From assembly GCA_963205455.1 (NCBI GenBank), contig CAUJJL010000205.1, positions 1-64,000 of the forward strand: a stretch of 64,000 bases of DNA. Reading direction: 5' to 3'. The notes under the pieces were generated by a model. That model was not told the DNA's origin. It made no database searches and saw only the letters and a list, made by a program, of their open reading frames with translations. How positions within the stretch are numbered: position 1 is the stretch's first letter; each line of letters begins with the position of its first letter. The position numbers were made by a program, and so were the translations under genes. Of the stretch, positions 7,520-16,316 are shown in pieces. This stretch comes from Verrucomicrobiota bacterium. Lineage in GTDB: Bacteria > Verrucomicrobiota > Verrucomicrobiia > Opitutales > Opitutaceae.

Positions 7520-8053
7520 ATGGCAAAGCAAATCAAACGTCCACCCAAACGACGGGAAAAGGCGCAAGGACGAATCTCCATCCGAGTTCCTCCTTCAAAC
7601 ACGGCGCTGATCATTGTCGACGTTCAACAAGAATTTCCAATCCCGTCCGCTCTCGTCCGCAAGATTGAGGCCTACAGCCGACAATTCACCTGCAGGATCT
7701 TCACGCGCTTCGTGAATCCGTCAGATTCCTTTTTTCGAAGAAAGCTCAAGATTACATGCTGCGCTCCGGGCTCAATAGGAACCAAACTCCTGATTGCGCC
7801 GTCGAAGGACGACATCGTCCTTGACAAGGATACCTACGGATTGGCGCCCCGGCAAATTCGGCAAATCAAGGCGCGCGGAATCACGCGGGTAGTCGTGTGC
7901 GGGCTTGAGACGGACGCCTGCGTGTTGGGCATCATGTATTCGCTTTTCGACTCACAGATCCATGCGCGGGTGGAGCCGTCGCTGTGCTGGAGTTCAACAG
8001 GCCTTCACCGAGAGGCCCTTGAAATAATCGCCATGCAATTTGAACCCCCTTGA
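7520..8053 (+). CDS. Isochorismatase-like cysteine hydrolase
   Basis: This 177-residue protein has the cysteine-hydrolase triad of the isochorismatase/nicotinamidase superfamily: D34 (IIVDVQQEF), K103 (LDKDTYG) and C134 (GLETDACVLG). Members hydrolyse small amides or enol ethers. The substrate cannot be told here because the metal-binding residues of nicotinamidases are not evident. The first 25 residues are a basic extension. A GNAT acetyltransferase follows within 60 bases, suggesting cotranscription. The gene uses ATG at 7520 with a weak GGGG ribosome binding site. Confidence 0.85.
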   Translation: MAKQIKRPPKRREKAQGRISIRVPPSNTALIIVDVQQEFPIPSALVRKIEAYSRQFTCRIFTRFVNPSDSFFRRKLKITCCAPGSIGTKLLIAPSKDDIVLDKDTYGLAPRQIRQIKARGITRVVVCGLETDACVLGIMYSLFDSQIHARVEPSLCWSSTGLHREALEIIAMQFEPP

Positions 8054-8109
8054 CCCAAGCGCGATTCGTTCAACATGCAACGGCTCATCCGCTCGACATC
8101 CCGCAGCCC

Positions 8110-8583
8110 ATGGAAATACGCCTGAGGCAGGCAACACCCGAAGACAGCACCGCGCTTGCAACCTTGTTTCTCGAGGTTCGACGGGCGACCTTTGTGTGGA
8201 GGAACACCTCGGAATTCAAACTGGAGGATTTCGAGGCGCAAACTCTTGCTGAAACCATCACGATCGCGGAAAACGAGAACGGGGATTTGCTTGGATTTGT
8301 CTCCGTGTGGGAAGCCGATTCCTTCATCCACCACCTGTTTGTTGCGCAATCCTTTCAAGGCAGGGGCATCGGGCGCCGACTCCTGGAGAGCCTCACGTCG
8401 TGGCTGCCACCTCCGCATCGCCTCAAGTGTGCCGTGAACAACCCGCGCGCAGAATCGTTCTATCGAAGCCAGGGATGGACCGAGATTGGACGGGGTTTTT
8501 CCTCAGACGGACCTTACGTCCTGCTCCAGAAGAGCGCTCCTACGGACGTCCACCCGCCAAATGGGGAGAAAATTTCGCCATGA
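8110..8583 (+). CDS. GNAT-family N-acetyltransferase
   Basis: The ATG at 8110 gives a 157-residue protein beginning MEIRLRQATPED, the usual first strand of a GNAT domain. A TTG 60 bases upstream would add residues that do not fit the family. The acetyl-CoA pyrophosphate loop is QGRGIG (residues 83-88), followed by the helix RRLLESL, and the C-terminal AESFYRSQGWTEIGRG is the standard GNAT beta-bulge segment. The acceptor is unknown. It lies just after the isochorismatase-like gene. Confidence 0.88.
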   Translation: MEIRLRQATPEDSTALATLFLEVRRATFVWRNTSEFKLEDFEAQTLAETITIAENENGDLLGFVSVWEADSFIHHLFVAQSFQGRGIGRRLLESLTSWLPPPHRLKCAVNNPRAESFYRSQGWTEIGRGFSSDGPYVLLQKSAPTDVHPPNGEKISP

Positions 8584-8658
8584 GATGAATCCTTCCGGCG
8601 TTGATCGGCGTTTTATGGATAGAGGCCGCTCTGAACAGAGGGGCTCTTCGCAAACTCC

Positions 8659-9513
8659 ATGAAAACAAGATCACTCTCTCAAATTCTACTCGGCCTGGCG
8701 GCCGGCGCTTTCTCCCTCGTGCACGGTCAATCCATCGTTGCCGATGATGCGATTGCCCAATACACCCTTCCTCCCGGCATCACGCGACTTCTCCTGGCAA
8801 CCGACCTGCAGAACGGATTCGCACCTCCGGAATCCCCCGGCCGCGTACGTGTCCCTCCAGACGAACAGGTCTGGCTTGTGGCGCCTCAGAACTGGCCGCA
8901 TGCGATCCAATGGACCAAGGACGGTAAACCGATCACGGACGCTACCACGAGCCCCTTGATACTGCGTCAGGTGACGTTCTCCGACAGCGGCACCTATGGG
9001 TTGGCATCACCCAGCCCAAGCAACGGAAACTTTCCCGTCATATCAACGAAGGTTCAACTCGACGTCGTTCGCGACGGCCACTTTTGCAATATTTCCGCGC
9101 GCGTGGATCTCCGACCTAACCGCGACGTTCAGATCGTCGGTTTTGTCGTCGACGGGCACTCTGGCAAACGCGTCCTTATTCGTTCGGTCGGCCCGACGCT
9201 TGACCGCTTCGGCATCTCAAATCCCGCAAGGGAACCTCGCTTCCGGCTTTTCCGCGGTGATGGCACTGAAGTGATCATTGTCCGACCCGCGGTCGTGCTT
9301 CCTCCGGCATACTGGACGGCGATTTTTGATCAAGCCGGTGCGTTCCCGCTGAAGGCGGAGGGCGCGGAGCGTCCGCATATCGCCTACGATACGTTTGATC
9401 TGCCGCCTGGCGCCTATACAGTTCATGTTTCGGATGACGCAGGTTTGGGCGGTCTGGCGCTGGTCGAGGTGTACGAGTTCGACTCCTACCCGCCTATTTC
9501 TGGTGTGAAGTGA
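8659..9513 (+). CDS. Secreted Ig-like protein with a verrucomicrobial C-terminal module
   Basis: The 284-residue protein has a signal peptide (MKTRSLSQILLGLAAGAFSL, cleavage near 23), an Ig-like stretch (about 60-135: VAPQNWPHAIQWTKDG, then VTFSDSGTYGL, the classical immunoglobulin Y-corner) and a C-terminal module from about residue 148 (NISARVDL, IVGFVVDG, VLIRSVGPTL, GAFPL, then VEVYEF). The same module occurs twice at the end of the subtilase at 11652-15782. The domain is common in surface or extracellular proteins of Verrucomicrobia; its role is not established. An ECF sigma/anti-sigma pair follows. Function of this protein is unknown. Confidence 0.75.
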   Translation: MKTRSLSQILLGLAAGAFSLVHGQSIVADDAIAQYTLPPGITRLLLATDLQNGFAPPESPGRVRVPPDEQVWLVAPQNWPHAIQWTKDGKPITDATTSPLILRQVTFSDSGTYGLASPSPSNGNFPVISTKVQLDVVRDGHFCNISARVDLRPNRDVQIVGFVVDGHSGKRVLIRSVGPTLDRFGISNPAREPRFRLFRGDGTEVIIVRPAVVLPPAYWTAIFDQAGAFPLKAEGAERPHIAYDTFDLPPGAYTVHVSDDAGLGGLALVEVYEFDSYPPISGVK

Positions 9514-9685
9514 CATGGATGTCAGGCCGCTCGAGAAATGCATGATGCAATCGACAATGGGACCCTTCAGAGAAGTCCGATTGCGCTCGTGCAGTGCGCC
9601 ACCCCGGAAACTGCCCGAGAGGATGCTATCCTCGAGGTCGATGCTCACAGCATCCGCTCCACAATTTCCCAAGAGACCGGTACAG

Positions 9686-10357
9686 ATGGGTGATGGCGCA
9701 AGGATCCCCGCATTTCCAAAGCCCCCGCCTCCGGCGGAAGTCGCTGCCGGATTGAATTCTCCAGCGAAGGCCGGTACATTGCGGCGAAACACCAACGTGC
9801 CCATCTTCGACGAACAGGCTCACAAGCAGCACCGTCTCTGGATCGCGCAAATGGCCACGGGCGACACGCAAGCTCTGAACGCCCTGCACCGGGAATTCGC
9901 CCCTCTGCTCCACGGCATTGCGAAGCGAATCCTGGACAATAGTGAAGATGTGCGCGAAGTGGTCCAGGATTCCTTCGTGAAGGCGTGGCGCAGAGCCGCC
10001 GCCTATCGGCCCGAACGAGGGGAAGTCTACGGATGGATGGTTTTTATCACGCGCAACGAGGCCATCGATCGTCTCAGGCGAAGCAACCGGCGGGCTGCGA
10101 CGCTCGCACGGCTGCAAAACGAAGAGTCTGATCGGAATGGTGTGGAGCTCAATGAGGGGTTTGAGCAAAAGGAGCTGCTCGACCACAACATGGCCCAATT
10201 GTCCGCGGCCCAGAGGCAGGCGCTGGAGCTCGCCTTTTTCACCGGCTGCTCGCAGGCGGAAATTGCGACTGCCATGCGCACACCCGTCGGAAACGTCAAA
10301 AATCACCTGCGTCGCGGTCTCCTGAAGCTGCGCAAACTCGTCGATCGCCATGAATGA
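9686..10357 (+). CDS. ECF-subfamily RNA polymerase sigma factor
   Basis: With the ATG at 9686 the protein has 223 residues. Sigma region 2 lies at about 66-134 (LHREFAPLLHGIAKRI, then EVVQDSFVKAWRRA and GWMVFITRNEAIDRLR), and region 4 at about 172-218 (AQRQALELAFFTGCSQAEIA, then VGNVKNHLRRGLLKLRK). The start is uncertain: ATG 9515 would give a 280-residue protein with a low-complexity N-terminus, and GTG 9797 or ATG 9851 would give the compact ECF size. The anti-sigma gene overlaps its end by 8 bases, so production of the two is coupled. Likely targets are envelope genes, perhaps the flanking secreted proteins. Confidence 0.85.
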   Translation: MGDGARIPAFPKPPPPAEVAAGLNSPAKAGTLRRNTNVPIFDEQAHKQHRLWIAQMATGDTQALNALHREFAPLLHGIAKRILDNSEDVREVVQDSFVKAWRRAAAYRPERGEVYGWMVFITRNEAIDRLRRSNRRAATLARLQNEESDRNGVELNEGFEQKELLDHNMAQLSAAQRQALELAFFTGCSQAEIATAMRTPVGNVKNHLRRGLLKLRKLVDRHE

Positions 10358-11633
10358 GGATTTCACAACCGATGCACTCCAGTACCTGCTGGAGGAAATG
10401 GAGCCTGCCCGCCGTTCCGCTTTTGCCGAGCGGCTCACCAGCGATCCCGTGGCTGCCGCCGCTTTCAAGACATGCGCCGACAGTTTTGCCAGGTTTGCAC
10501 TCGAATCCGCGCCAGCCGCGGTTCTGTCAGATTCAGAGCAGCGTGCCAGCCTTGCCGCCGTACTGGCCCAGACCAGCGCCGCTTCGCCGGCACCGCGAGC
10601 CAGGATCTTCCACCTGCATCGCTGGTCCTGGCCGATCGCCGCCGCACTTCTGCTTGGTTTCAACATTTTCCAGGGCGTCAGGCTCATGCGTCTGTCAAAC
10701 ATCATTTCAGACACGAGCCTCGCATCGGCAAACTCTGGCACGACCCCTCACTCAACGGGACAATCCGGACTCCACGCGGGCAGAGCGGCAACACCCAGCG
10801 GCCCCAGTTCTGCGGATAACGACCACGCACGAATGGCATCGGCGCAAGGAGACGCGAAGATCGGGACATCATCCGCCAGTTCTTCATCCGACTCCGACAG
10901 CAGTCCGTCCGATCAGGTGGCAACGGACCTGGCCCATCTCAATGACCTGCGTCAGGAATATGCTCGACTCCAGCGCGCGAGAGAAGCCCTCAGCGAAGAG
11001 TACGACCTTGCGATCCATAAACTCGCTCGTCGCGCCTTGACCGAACAGGGCGTCGGTCGCCTGGCGACGATGGAGCTTGTCGATGCCGACAGCTACGCGC
11101 GCGGAGATCGACGGGGTTTGATGAATCTCGCAAAAGGCCTGTTGACCGAAGCCGGCGTCGTTTCAACCGAGCCGATTGGATCAACCAAACTGCCAGAAGT
11201 AGGATCCACTGCAGGCGACTCGCCCAAGTTTGCCTACGCTGATACCACGCCCTCCCTCACATTTCAGTCACTCGGCGTCGGTGACACCTCCGGAAGCAGG
11301 CCTGGGGATTTCGGCATCGCTGCAAAGCCCTCGGCATCCACCTACGCATGGTCGGTCTTCGACGAAAAACAGAATCAGGGTTATCTGAATCTCTACAACC
11401 TACCTACGGTATCAGCCTCCGAACGCCTTCAAGTCTGGGTAAAGCCGGTTGATTCATCCGACTTCCGCCCGGTGGCCGAGGTCCCAACGCAATATTACGG
11501 CAAGTCAGGCAGCCTTAACTACCAGCTTCCGCCCTCCGTTGCGACACCTTCAGAAATACTCATCACGCTCGAGCCGCGCACATCCTCGCCTCCAACAATC
11601 CCAACCGGCAAGGTGATCCTGCGAGGTCCCTGA
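10350..11633 (+). CDS. RskA-like transmembrane anti-sigma factor
   Basis: The 427-residue protein starts inside the sigma factor gene. Its N-terminal about 75 residues (ALQYLLEEMEPARRSAFAERL) resemble an anti-sigma domain, followed by one membrane helix (about 93-112, SWPIAAALLLGFNIF). The outer part has a Ser/Asp-rich linker (about 140-195), a coiled-coil stretch (NDLRQEYARLQRAREALSEE) and a C-terminal RskA-like beta domain (about 330-427: YAWSVFDEKQNQGYLNLYNLP, then LQVWVKP). This layout means the sigma factor is held at the membrane and freed by a periplasmic signal. The subtilase gene converges from the other side, leaving 18 bases between stops. Confidence 0.85.
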   Translation: MNEDFTTDALQYLLEEMEPARRSAFAERLTSDPVAAAAFKTCADSFARFALESAPAAVLSDSEQRASLAAVLAQTSAASPAPRARIFHLHRWSWPIAAALLLGFNIFQGVRLMRLSNIISDTSLASANSGTTPHSTGQSGLHAGRAATPSGPSSADNDHARMASAQGDAKIGTSSASSSSDSDSSPSDQVATDLAHLNDLRQEYARLQRAREALSEEYDLAIHKLARRALTEQGVGRLATMELVDADSYARGDRRGLMNLAKGLLTEAGVVSTEPIGSTKLPEVGSTAGDSPKFAYADTTPSLTFQSLGVGDTSGSRPGDFGIAAKPSASTYAWSVFDEKQNQGYLNLYNLPTVSASERLQVWVKPVDSSDFRPVAEVPTQYYGKSGSLNYQLPPSVATPSEILITLEPRTSSPPTIPTGKVILRGP

Positions 11634-11651
11634 CGCCCTGCCGTCACAGCC

Positions 11652-14600
11652 TCAGTGGAGCTCATAGACTTCCGCGAGTACAATCCCCGTACTCGCGCCA
11701 TTTCCGCGAACGATAACCGTGTAGCCGCCGGAATTGAGCTTCAAGACAACCCCGGCATCTCGCGAGCCCGGATGAAGGGAAAAGGCGCCCGTCCGAGTGG
11801 CCGCCTCCGAAACATCGGTGGCTCCCATCCAATTGTCATTCTGGCGGATGATCGTGTTGCCCTGGTAGATTTCCAAGTAAGGATCTGTGACCACGCCAGC
11901 CACCCCATAGGCCGTGAGAGACGGGCCGACTCCGCGGATCAGAACCGTCCTGGGTCCGCCCGCAATCGTAAATCCCGCAATGAGGACATCATCTCCCGGT
12001 GATGAGCGGGCGCGCACAGAGAGATTGATCAAGCGGGAGGCTGCCGTCCCACCCGATGATTGAGCGTCGTAGATTTCAGCCAGAACAACACCCGAATCCC
12101 CCGCCACGCCCTGCGACTTACCAGCGGCTGAAATCTGTGCGGTATAGAGCCCTGGCGCGACCGAAGCCAACATCGCGGCGTCCTTCGAACCAGGAAGCAA
12201 TGCAAACGCCCCCACGCCTGTGGCCGAATCCGCAATTGCGGTTCCTCCACCCCAATCATCGTTCAAGGCAAGCACACTTCCCTGTTCCGAGCGAAGCGTC
12301 AGTTCTGGGTCAGACATTACACCCGCGACGTTGAACCCTTGAAGCCCAGGCCCTACGCCACGCAACAGAAGGGTTTTGCCATCTCCGCCCGATCCCCCCG
12401 CAACGACAAAACCCATGATCAGGCTGGCCTCACCCGCAGATGCCACCGCACGAACAGAAAGATTCGTCAGGCGACCCGTGCCGAAATCCGGATCGAGCAC
12501 CACAGCGTTGTCGAACCCTTCCTCCGATCGCCCCAGGCGCCGAACATTGTGACGGAGCTGCGGCCAGGGTCCTGACTGTCCCGAAGCTGCCCTAAGCCCG
12601 ACGTCGTAGGCGTACAGCCGACCATCATTGTTTCCCACATAAAGCCGCCCGCCCGCCAGCAAGACGGACGAGCGGAACCAGTTTGCACCGGCATACGTTC
12701 GCCTTGGTGTTCCGTCGCTGTTCACTTGGTGCACGGTCTTGTCGTAGCTCCCAATGAATACTGACCCATCCTGCGCAATCGCGGGCGACGATGCCCGCAC
12801 TTCATCGTTCATCAGGTAAGACCAGCGCACCACACCTGAATCCATGTCCAGCGCGTAGAGCCGATGATCATAGCTGCCAAAATACGCGGTTCCGTTTGCA
12901 AGTGCCAAAGACGAAGAGACAAACCCTCCGGCACTGGCGCGCCAACGCTGAACGCCACCCGCTGACACCGAAATGATCGTCCCATTGATCGACGCGAAGT
13001 AGACATTGCCTGCCGTATCGATCGCAGGCGACGAATACACCTGGCCATCCGTGGCAAATCGCCATTTCCTGGAGCCCGCAGGAGTCACCGCATGGAGCGC
13101 GCTGTCTCCGCCTGCGACGTAGACCGTACCATCTGCCGCGATGCTGGGAGATGCGTAACTCGCTTCCGCCCCGAAAGTGTAACGCCACTTGACCGTACCC
13201 GATGATCCGTCCAGCGCGACAAGCTGCGCTTCTGCATTTGCGATGGCGGTCCCCTTGTCGATGCGAATGTAGATCGTACCATCGGCGGCTATCGCCGGCG
13301 CGTTTGTGATGGGACCGCCAAGCGCGGCGCTCCATTTCAGGGTCGCACTGCTTCCGGCGTCAACAAGGGCGTAGAGGTTTCCATTCGATGCCCCGAAATA
13401 GATGACTCCCTGCCCGTCGATCGCCGCAACGCAGGTGTCAATCAGGCTCACAGGCACGATCGAATACCGCCATTTGACGCTGCCGTCAGATCCGTTGAAT
13501 GCATAAAAGCTCCCGTCGTTGGAGCCAACGTAGACGGTCCCATCAGCACCGATCACGGGAGAACTGGTGATGCTGTCGTTCGTCGCCGCGATCCACGCCG
13601 CATCGGTAAGCGTAAGCGTAAATTCGCCGTTCACCTCGGTAGTTCCGATGACTGCCGAATCGACGGCGATCAGATAGGTCGTCCCCGCCAGAGCATCGAA
13701 CCCCGCAATCGCATTGTTCACCTCTGCATCCGTCGCCGTGGCAACAGCCGAAGCAACCGCAACCAGCGATGTCAGCGAACTCCCTGTGTAGACGGCAACG
13801 ACCGGATTGAGCTGCGCGCTCATGACGGCTGCCTGGTATCGCGTCGAGGCGGGGGCCGTCCATCGATACCACAACGATCGCCGGGGCGAACGCCCCGCGT
13901 GGGCGGGTTCATTCGCCTGCGTCGACGCTTTGGCATTTGTCGCCGTCACCATCGGATTCATGCCCGAAAGGATCGTGGCCGACGCAAAATCATCATTCGC
14001 CGGTGACGCTCCCAGATTGAGGAGCAGGAGCCCTCCGGTGGGTGATTTGCCCCCGGCAGCAATTTGATACGTGCTGCCCGCCTGCGCGGTGAACGTGACA
14101 CTGCTCGCGACACTGTTGGCTGCATTGTCGTTGGAGGCTACGGGAACAAGATTGCCCAATTCGTTACCGGTGTAGACAGCGAGTACCGTATCGAAGGCGC
14201 TGCCCTGCGTGTCGATATTGACCAGACCTGAAACGGGGGCCGTCCAACTCCACCAGAGTGTTGCCTGAGGAACAAAACCAGCATGGCCCGGCTCTCCTGT
14301 CTCTGCGCCCGCGCCTGCAGACGTCGCTCGCACCTGAACGAGTTCACCCTGGAGCCGCGCCCGGGAGACAAAATCATCGTTGAATGGCCGAGTATCCAAT
14401 CCCGACAGCGCATTCGCCAGATTGAGGCGACCCCCGGTCTGGACGCGTCCGCTGTATTTCGCCACAGGGTCCACCGAGCGCAGGATGCGATTGATGGCCT
14501 GCCTGTAGTTGAATTCCGGATACCGTGCCCGCACGAGGGCGACCGCACCGGACACCTGCGGCGCGGCCATCGATGTACCGCTCAGAACAGCGTAGGAGCT

Positions 14601-15782
14601 GTCGCTCGCCTGCGAAAGTGACAGGATCTCGCTGCCGGGTGCGAACAGATCGACCGCTCCTGATCCGGTGTTGGACGATGTGGCAATGTCCTCAAGGCGG
14701 GTCGAATTTCCCACCGTGATGATGTTCTCCAGCGCATAGGTTGCTGGAAAGGTGCGGGCGACGTCCAGGTTCAATCCGTCGTTTCCGGCTGCTGCGACAA
14801 AGACGATCCCCGCATCCCGCGCCCTCTGAATTGCGGCAATTTCCGTCTGCGACGGCCCCTGTCCGGTGCTGAGCGCGCCATAGCTCGCGTTGATGACCTT
14901 CGCTCCGTTCGCAATCGCGTAGTCAATGCATTCAGCCGCGTCGGAAATGGATCCGCGCCCATCGCTCCCCAGAAACTTGAGTGCCATGATCTGAACCCGC
15001 CAGGCCACCCCGCTGACTCCGCGTCCGTTGTTGCCCACGGCGCCGATGATTCCGGCCACATGCGTGCCGTGCCCATTGTCATCCGTCGGCGTACCACTGC
15101 CCGCGCTTCCGGACGTAACCATCGAATTGATGCCGTTCACATCGTCCACAAAACCGTTGCCATCGTCATCCCGGCCATTGCCGGCAATTTCCCGCGAGTT
15201 TCGCCACAGGTTGGCGGCGATGTCCTCGTGGCTCGCCCGCACGCCGCTGTCAATCACCGCTACGATTACCGCGGATGCGTCCGTGGTCGTGTCCCATGCC
15301 TCAGGGGCATCAATGTCCGCATCGGGCGTGCCCGAACTTTGCCCCGTGTTGTTGAGTGCCCACTGTTCAGGCAGACGCGGGTCATTCGGCAGTGTCTGGG
15401 CCACCCGGATGTAGTCCGGCTCAACGAATTCGTAAAGACCGCTGGCGCGCAGCGATCGGATCGCATCGCGGACGGATGCACCGGAATTCAATTCCATGAC
15501 CTGCTGACGCTCCAGGTGTCGAAAGATCCGCTTTGAACGTATTCCTGCCTGTAACTCAGCCTTTGCAAAGGCCCCATCGGGACTTGTGCCTGAAATGACC
15601 GCCCCATCCCGCGCCCTCGCAAGAACGCGATCAGATCGAAAGCCTTGGCGCAACTCCACTTCGGAGAACGAGGATTCCCGGCCGAGCGTGCTTTCAGCGC
15701 CAGGGGCAGAGAGCACGCATGCAATGAAGAGAAGAGACGCCAGTGCTGCTGGACGGGTTGGGGTCAAGGGGTGAAAATGCAC
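11652..15782 (-). CDS. Secreted subtilisin-family (S8) protease with beta-propeller and two C-terminal modules
   Basis: This 1376-residue protein starts with a signal peptide (about 1-29). A propeptide-like segment (about 35-130) precedes the S8 catalytic domain with D178 (VIDSGV), H238 (NGHGTHVAG) and S404 (SGTSMAAP). Two related beta domains follow, each with a PxNDDF entry, WxWTAP and VYTG (roughly 470-730). Next comes a PQQ-like propeller with repeated units such as SSPAIDTAGNVYFAS and DGTVYVGSNDGSFYAF (about 735-1090), and finally two copies of the verrucomicrobial module (about 1105-1241 and 1251-1376, the last ending in LAEVYELH). All catalytic residues are intact. The substrate is unknown; the architecture suggests a surface-displayed protease. 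It converges on the anti-sigma gene. Confidence 0.9.
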   Translation of the reverse strand: MHFHPLTPTRPAALASLLFIACVLSAPGAESTLGRESSFSEVELRQGFRSDRVLARARDGAVISGTSPDGAFAKAELQAGIRSKRIFRHLERQQVMELNSGASVRDAIRSLRASGLYEFVEPDYIRVAQTLPNDPRLPEQWALNNTGQSSGTPDADIDAPEAWDTTTDASAVIVAVIDSGVRASHEDIAANLWRNSREIAGNGRDDDGNGFVDDVNGINSMVTSGSAGSGTPTDDNGHGTHVAGIIGAVGNNGRGVSGVAWRVQIMALKFLGSDGRGSISDAAECIDYAIANGAKVINASYGALSTGQGPSQTEIAAIQRARDAGIVFVAAAGNDGLNLDVARTFPATYALENIITVGNSTRLEDIATSSNTGSGAVDLFAPGSEILSLSQASDSSYAVLSGTSMAAPQVSGAVALVRARYPEFNYRQAINRILRSVDPVAKYSGRVQTGGRLNLANALSGLDTRPFNDDFVSRARLQGELVQVRATSAGAGAETGEPGHAGFVPQATLWWSWTAPVSGLVNIDTQGSAFDTVLAVYTGNELGNLVPVASNDNAANSVASSVTFTAQAGSTYQIAAGGKSPTGGLLLLNLGASPANDDFASATILSGMNPMVTATNAKASTQANEPAHAGRSPRRSLWYRWTAPASTRYQAAVMSAQLNPVVAVYTGSSLTSLVAVASAVATATDAEVNNAIAGFDALAGTTYLIAVDSAVIGTTEVNGEFTLTLTDAAWIAATNDSITSSPVIGADGTVYVGSNDGSFYAFNGSDGSVKWRYSIVPVSLIDTCVAAIDGQGVIYFGASNGNLYALVDAGSSATLKWSAALGGPITNAPAIAADGTIYIRIDKGTAIANAEAQLVALDGSSGTVKWRYTFGAEASYASPSIAADGTVYVAGGDSALHAVTPAGSRKWRFATDGQVYSSPAIDTAGNVYFASINGTIISVSAGGVQRWRASAGGFVSSSLALANGTAYFGSYDHRLYALDMDSGVVRWSYLMNDEVRASSPAIAQDGSVFIGSYDKTVHQVNSDGTPRRTYAGANWFRSSVLLAGGRLYVGNNDGRLYAYDVGLRAASGQSGPWPQLRHNVRRLGRSEEGFDNAVVLDPDFGTGRLTNLSVRAVASAGEASLIMGFVVAGGSGGDGKTLLLRGVGPGLQGFNVAGVMSDPELTLRSEQGSVLALNDDWGGGTAIADSATGVGAFALLPGSKDAAMLASVAPGLYTAQISAAGKSQGVAGDSGVVLAEIYDAQSSGGTAASRLINLSVRARSSPGDDVLIAGFTIAGGPRTVLIRGVGPSLTAYGVAGVVTDPYLEIYQGNTIIRQNDNWMGATDVSEAATRTGAFSLHPGSRDAGVVLKLNSGGYTVIVRGNGASTGIVLAEVYELH

Positions 15783-15851
15783 GGAGTTGCGATCGGACTG
15801 CCCTCGCGAATGTTGCTGAAAAGTTCAGGTAGCCCGCCACTCTGGCTGAGC

Positions 15852-16316
15852 ATGCCAAAGAAAACTGCCTCGTCGAATTTGGGCAAACTTGAAAAGGCGG
15901 CCCGGATCGCAGCGCGTAAAGCCTACGCTCCGTACTCCCAGTTCCGCGTCGGCGCCGCCGTGCTTGCTTCGTCCGGTCGGATGTACACCGGCTGCAATAT
16001 TGAGAATGCCTCTTACGGGCTCTGCAATTGCGCGGAACGGACGGCCATTTTCACTGCAATCGCCGCGGGTGAATCGACGATCACCCACGTCGCGGTCTAT
16101 ACGCCGACACCTGCGCCATCGTCACCCTGCGGAGCGTGCCGCCAGGTCATCAATGAATTCGGACCCCATGCGCGTATCCTCTGCATTTGCGATTCGCGGG
16201 AGCGTATCGAGTCCACCTTGGATGCCCTGCTCCCAGATGCGTTCGGACCGGAAAGCCTTGCACCCTCGGTTCGGAGATCGGGGAAATCCACACGCGGGAC
16301 TCAGCCGCCAAAATAG
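15852..16316 (+). CDS. cdd: Cytidine deaminase
   Basis: The ATG at 15852 gives a 154-residue protein; the open frame upstream to 15645 runs through the subtilase leader and does not fit the family. The pyrimidine-binding segment is YAPYSQFRVGAAVL, then CNIENASYGLCNCAERTA. The zinc site is C60-A-E62 together with C93-x2-C96 (PCGACRQV). The enzyme deaminates cytidine and deoxycytidine to uridine forms in pyrimidine salvage. The last 16 bases overlap, tail to tail, the end of hisS on the other strand. The C-terminal about 20 residues are a variable basic tail. Confidence 0.93.
   Translation: MPKKTASSNLGKLEKAARIAARKAYAPYSQFRVGAAVLASSGRMYTGCNIENASYGLCNCAERTAIFTAIAAGESTITHVAVYTPTPAPSSPCGACRQVINEFGPHARILCICDSRERIESTLDALLPDAFGPESLAPSVRRSGKSTRGTQPPK

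Noticed and set aside
9515-9685. N-terminal extension of the ECF sigma factor
   Set aside because: The added residues are Pro/Arg/Ser-rich without similarity to sigma factors. I used 9686 but the real start may be even later (9797 or 9851).
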